The translations under genes and the position numbers were made by a program. Below are positions 61,481 through 64,000 of a stretch of 64,000 nucleotides of DNA, in pieces. Within the stretch, counting starts at the first letter, position 1. Each line of letters opens with the position of its first letter. Below the pieces are notes generated by a model, which searched no databases, was not told the origin of the DNA, and worked only from the letters and a program-made list of their open reading frames with translations. This DNA comes from Cupriavidus nantongensis (GTDB lineage Bacteria > Pseudomonadota > Gammaproteobacteria > Burkholderiales > Burkholderiaceae), in assembly GCF_001598055.1 (NCBI RefSeq), contig NZ_CP014844.1, positions 434,001-498,000 of the forward strand, in the 5' to 3' direction.

Positions 61481-62644
61481 GTGGCAAACGACTTCCTTTT
61501 TACTTCGGAATCCGTCTCCGAAGGCCATCCCGACAAGGTCGCCGACCAGATTTCCGACGCCGTCCTGGACGCCATCCTGGCGCAGGACAAGTATGCGCGT
61601 GTGGCAGCTGAGACGCTTTGCAACACCGGTCTGGTGGTGCTGGCCGGGGAAATCACCACGACCGCCAATGTCGATTACATCCAGATCGCGCGCGACACCA
61701 TCAAGCGCATCGGTTACGACAACACCGATTACGGCATCGACTACAAGGGCTGCGCGGTACTGGTGGCCTATGACAAGCAGTCGCCCGACATCGCCCAGGG
61801 CGTCGACCGTGCGTCCGATGACTACCTGAACCAGGGCGCCGGCGACCAGGGCCTGATGTTCGGCTACGCCTGCGACGAGACCCCGGAACTGATGCCGTTC
61901 CCGATCTACTACGCGCACCGCCTGGTCGAGCGCCAGTCGCTGCTGCGCCGCGACGGCCGCCTGCCCTGGCTGCGCCCGGACGCCAAGTCGCAGGTCACGG
62001 TGCGCTATGTCGACGGCAAGCCGCACAGCGTGGACACCGTGGTGCTGTCGACCCAGCATTCGCCCGACATCACCCAGGCGCAGATCCGCGAGGCAGTGAT
62101 CGAGGAAATCATCAAGCCGGTGCTGCCGGCCGAGATGCTCAAGGAAACCAAGTACCTGGTGAACCCGACCGGGCGCTTCGTGATCGGCGGGCCGCAGGGC
62201 GACTGCGGCCTGACCGGGCGCAAGATCATCGTCGACACCTACGGCGGCGCCTCGCCGCACGGCGGCGGCGCGTTCTCGGGCAAGGACCCGTCCAAGGTCG
62301 ACCGCTCCGCCGCCTACGCGGCGCGCTACGTGGCCAAGAACGTGGTGGCGTCGGGCCTGGCGCGGCAGTGCCAGGTGCAGGTCAGCTATGCCATCGGCGT
62401 GGCGCGGCCGATCAACGTGACGGTCTACACCGAAGGCACCGGCAAGATTCCGGACGCCAAGATCGCCGAGCTGGTGCAGGAGCATTTCGACCTGCGCCCG
62501 AAGGGCATCGTGCAGATGCTGGATCTGTTGCGGCCGATCTACGAGAAGACCGCGGCCTACGGCCACTTCGGCCGCGAAGAGCCGGAATTCTCGTGGGAAG
62601 CGACCGACAAGGCGGCTGCGCTGCGCGCCGCGGCGGGCCTGTAA
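61481..62644 (+). CDS. metK: S-adenosylmethionine synthetase
   Basis: MetK forms SAM from methionine and ATP. The GTG at 61481 gives a 387-residue protein beginning (M)[19 protein letters not shown], with the methionine-loop [32 protein letters not shown] and the P-loop-like [22 protein letters not shown] lies 8 bases upstream of the GTG. An in-frame ATG at 61433, right after the riboswitch, would add 16 residues ([12 protein letters not shown] and on); I regard it as a possible leader start. A strong terminator follows. It is divergent from the lipid A acyltransferases. Confidence 0.95.
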   Translation: MANDFLFTSESVSEGHPDKVADQISDAVLDAILAQDKYARVAAETLCNTGLVVLAGEITTTANVDYIQIARDTIKRIGYDNTDYGIDYKGCAVLVAYDKQSPDIAQGVDRASDDYLNQGAGDQGLMFGYACDETPELMPFPIYYAHRLVERQSLLRRDGRLPWLRPDAKSQVTVRYVDGKPHSVDTVVLSTQHSPDITQAQIREAVIEEIIKPVLPAEMLKETKYLVNPTGRFVIGGPQGDCGLTGRKIIVDTYGGASPHGGGAFSGKDPSKVDRSAAYAARYVAKNVVASGLARQCQVQVSYAIGVARPINVTVYTEGTGKIPDAKIAELVQEHFDLRPKGIVQMLDLLRPIYEKTAAYGHFGREEPEFSWEATDKAAALRAAAGL

Positions 62645-62678
62645 GCGCCGCACTCGCGCTGGCAGTCCTGACGGCAAG

Positions 62679-62712
62679 CCCCGCCGGCCCGCAAGGGCCC
62701 GCGGGGTTTTTT
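62679..62712 (+). terminator. Intrinsic terminator after metK
   Basis: CCCCGC-CGGCCC pairs with GGGCCC-GCGGGG across a GCAA tetraloop, followed by T6. Confidence 0.93.
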
Positions 62713-62845
62713 GCGCGGGTTTGATCCTGATCCAGCTGCCGCGTGGCGCCGGCGCCACGGCGGGCGCACGGAGTAAAATTCCGCCACGCCCTGCCGCCGC
62801 CACGGCGGCCACCCCAAACACGGGTAACCGTTCCCAGAGGATGCC

Positions 62846-63787
62846 ATGTCCGAAGCGCCTGTCCTTGCCCCGTCGCCCGCCGCCCGGCCGCCTGCCGCCG
62901 GCAAGCTCGACCTGATCCGTCCGCAGCCCTATACCGAGTGGGCGCCCCAGGTCACCCCCGAAGCGCGCGCCACGCTGCGCCGCGAACTGGAGCAAGGCGC
63001 GGTACTTTACTTCCCCAACCTGAAGTTCCAGTTCCAGCCGGGCGAAGAGCGCTTCCTCGACAGCCGCTATTCCGACGGCAAGTCCAAGAACATCAACCTG
63101 CGCGCCGACGACACCGCAGTGCGCGGCGCGCAGGGCAGCGCGCAGGACCTGGCCGACCTGTACACGCTGATCCGCCGCTACGCCGACAACAGCGAGTCGC
63201 TCATCCGCACGCTGTTCCCGGAATACATCCCGCACATGACCCGCGCCGGCACCTCGCTGCGGCCCAGCGAGATCGCCGGGCGCCCGGTCAGCTGGCGCAA
63301 GGACGACACCCGCCTGCACGTCGATTCATTCCCGTCCAACCCGATGCTGGGCAAGCGCCTGTTGCGCGTGTTCCACAATATCGACCCGGCCGCGCCGCGC
63401 GTGTGGCGCGTGGGCGAGCCGTTCGGCGACTTTGCGCAGAAGTTCGTGCCCAGGACCCACGGCATGTGGCCGGGGCAGGCGGCGCTGATGAAGCTGCTCC
63501 ACATCACCAAGCGCAAACGCTCGGAATACGACCACCGCATGCTGCAGCTGCATGACCTGGCCAAGGCCGACCTGGACTACCAGGCCAACGTGCCGCAGCA
63601 GGAATTCCACTTCCCGCCGGGTGCGACCTGGATCGTCTTCAGCGACCAGCTGCTGCACGCCGCCATGCGCGGGCGCGCGATGATGGAGCAGACCATCTAC
63701 CTGGCGCCGCAGGCGATTTCGGACCACACCCATTCGCCCGAGGCGGTGCTGTCGCGCATGCTCGGGCGGCCGATGCTGGTGTCGTGA
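62846..63787 (+). CDS. kdoO: Kdo 3-hydroxylase (Fe(II)/2-oxoglutarate dioxygenase)
   Basis: A 313-residue non-haem iron dioxygenase that hydroxylates the Kdo sugar of the LPS inner core to Ko, as shown for Burkholderia/Yersinia KdoO. The 2-His-1-carboxylate triad is His158 and Asp160 in RLHVDSFPSNP with His271 in SDQLLHAAMRG. The conserved KSKNINLRADDTAVRG, SWRKDDTRLHVD and RVFHNIDP segments are those of the KdoO family. The enzyme acts on Kdo-lipid A at the inner membrane, consistent with two LpxL-type genes across metK. The N-terminus has a Pro/Ala-rich stretch of about 20 residues. Confidence 0.88.
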   Translation: MSEAPVLAPSPAARPPAAGKLDLIRPQPYTEWAPQVTPEARATLRRELEQGAVLYFPNLKFQFQPGEERFLDSRYSDGKSKNINLRADDTAVRGAQGSAQDLADLYTLIRRYADNSESLIRTLFPEYIPHMTRAGTSLRPSEIAGRPVSWRKDDTRLHVDSFPSNPMLGKRLLRVFHNIDPAAPRVWRVGEPFGDFAQKFVPRTHGMWPGQAALMKLLHITKRKRSEYDHRMLQLHDLAKADLDYQANVPQQEFHFPPGATWIVFSDQLLHAAMRGRAMMEQTIYLAPQAISDHTHSPEAVLSRMLGRPMLVS

Positions 63788-63802
63788 GCGCGCGGCCTGC
63801 TG

Positions 63803-64000
63803 CTAACGCAGCAGCAGGCGCAGCATGGTGTCGAAGGTCTTGCCGTAAGGCGGCTTGAGCAGGCCGGCGCCGTTCAGGCTGGCCTGGTGGAACACCGGCT
63901 TCACCTTCGAAAACGTGTCGAAGCCCGCCTGCCCGTGGTACGCGCCCATGCCGCTGGCGCCGACGCCGCCGAACGGCAGGCCGTCCTGGGCGATATGGAA
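63803..64000 (-). CDS. ALDH3-type aldehyde dehydrogenase (coniferyl-aldehyde-type), C-terminal end (partial)
   Basis: The last 65 residues of an aldehyde dehydrogenase run off the window's right edge. The sequence contains LPFGGVGASGMGAYHGQAGF, the C-terminal motif of class-3-like ALDHs, then DTFSKVKPVFHQASLNGAGLLKPPYG. This resembles coniferyl-aldehyde and fatty-aldehyde dehydrogenases of Burkholderiales. The catalytic cysteine and NAD-binding domain are outside the window. The stop (TAG) lies in a short CTGCTGC/GCAGCAG hairpin. It is convergent with kdoO. Confidence 0.82.
   Translation of the reverse strand, partial: FHIAQDGLPFGGVGASGMGAYHGQAGFDTFSKVKPVFHQASLNGAGLLKPPYGKTFDTMLRLLLR

Noticed and set aside
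61202..63319. 705-codon minus-strand frame opposite metK and kdoO
   Set aside because: It is antisense to two firmly identified genes and runs across the metK terminator and riboswitch. The composition is that of a shadow frame.

Overview
The window is a GC-rich (roughly two-thirds G+C), densely packed chromosomal segment of a betaproteobacterium. Gene content and protein sequence point to Burkholderiales, most likely Cupriavidus or a close Ralstonia relative. The pointers are the aceK-can pair, the leucine/methylcrotonyl-CoA (liu) genes wrapped around a biotin operon, a zur-cobW-dksA zinc cluster, RegBA, hslVU, metXW, a Kdo-hydroxylase gene and a PPK2 gene. I saw no rRNA, tRNA, CRISPR array, insertion sequence or prophage. 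The genus is an inference from remembered family sequences, not from a database search.

Layout. (1) 1-10143: the end of aceK, a carbonic anhydrase, a thiolase, an SDR and an acyl-CoA dehydrogenase. A run of 4-bp-overlapping small-enzyme genes follows (HCCA isomerase, HAD, YchJ-like, GST), then methylcrotonyl-CoA carboxylase beta, a secreted alpha/beta hydrolase and an enoyl-CoA hydratase. (2) 10144-14984: a REP-like intergenic region and the bioA-bioF-bioD-bioB operon. (3) 15066-22574: biotin-carrying MCC alpha, an orphan fimbrial adhesin, ghrA, HMG-CoA lyase, YbaK, an FlK-like thioesterase, a DUF1289 protein and a metallo-beta-lactamase-fold protein. (4) 22694-29651, minus strand: a zinc-homeostasis block (TonB receptor, DUF2946, CobW lacking its CxCC motif, degenerate-finger DksA, His-rich CobW, Zur) with two matching candidate Zur operators. 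(5) 29739-34583: a haloacetate-dehalogenase-like enzyme, a Bug-type binding protein, hslVU with a heat-shock-like promoter, and a small secreted protein. (6) 34667-39135: RegA/RegB redox two-component genes, a PCuAC copper chaperone, a LysR regulator with a YdcZ transporter, and a CWC cysteine-rich protein. (7) 39473-44170: argB, a HAD phosphatase overlapping slmA, and metXW behind a SAM-II riboswitch and terminator. (8) 44184-52705: VOC protein and TetR with a large inverted-repeat operator, LysR/EamA, a thioesterase, ampG, an M48 protease and a subtilase without a signal peptide. (9) 52779-58372: argC, the mqsRA toxin-antitoxin pair with its operator, xthA/pyrE, a patatin and PPK2. (10) 58469-64000: dapF and two LpxL-type acyltransferases, divergent metK behind a second SAM-II riboswitch, a Kdo 3-hydroxylase, and the end of an ALDH3-type aldehyde dehydrogenase.

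How the genes work together. The carboxylase subunits, hydratase and HMG-CoA lyase make up most of the leucine/isovalerate route to acetoacetate plus acetyl-CoA. The biotin operon inserted among them makes the cofactor of the carboxylase. The acyl-CoA dehydrogenase here is not of the isovaleryl type, so that step must be encoded elsewhere. The zinc block looks like a low-zinc response: uptake receptor, two GTPase metallochaperones, a DksA that no longer needs zinc, and the repressor. Methionine supply (metXW) and its conversion to SAM (metK) appear to be co-regulated by SAM-sensing RNAs placed at the same distance from their promoters. The LpxL pair and Kdo hydroxylase are lipid A/inner-core genes flanking metK.

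The most distinctive signals are the pair of SAM-II riboswitches, the two matching Zur-box candidates overlapping -35 elements, the CxCC-less CobW, the complete fluoroacetate-dehalogenase residue set together with an FlK-type thioesterase, the subtilase with an unassigned N-terminal domain, and the inverted REP pair.
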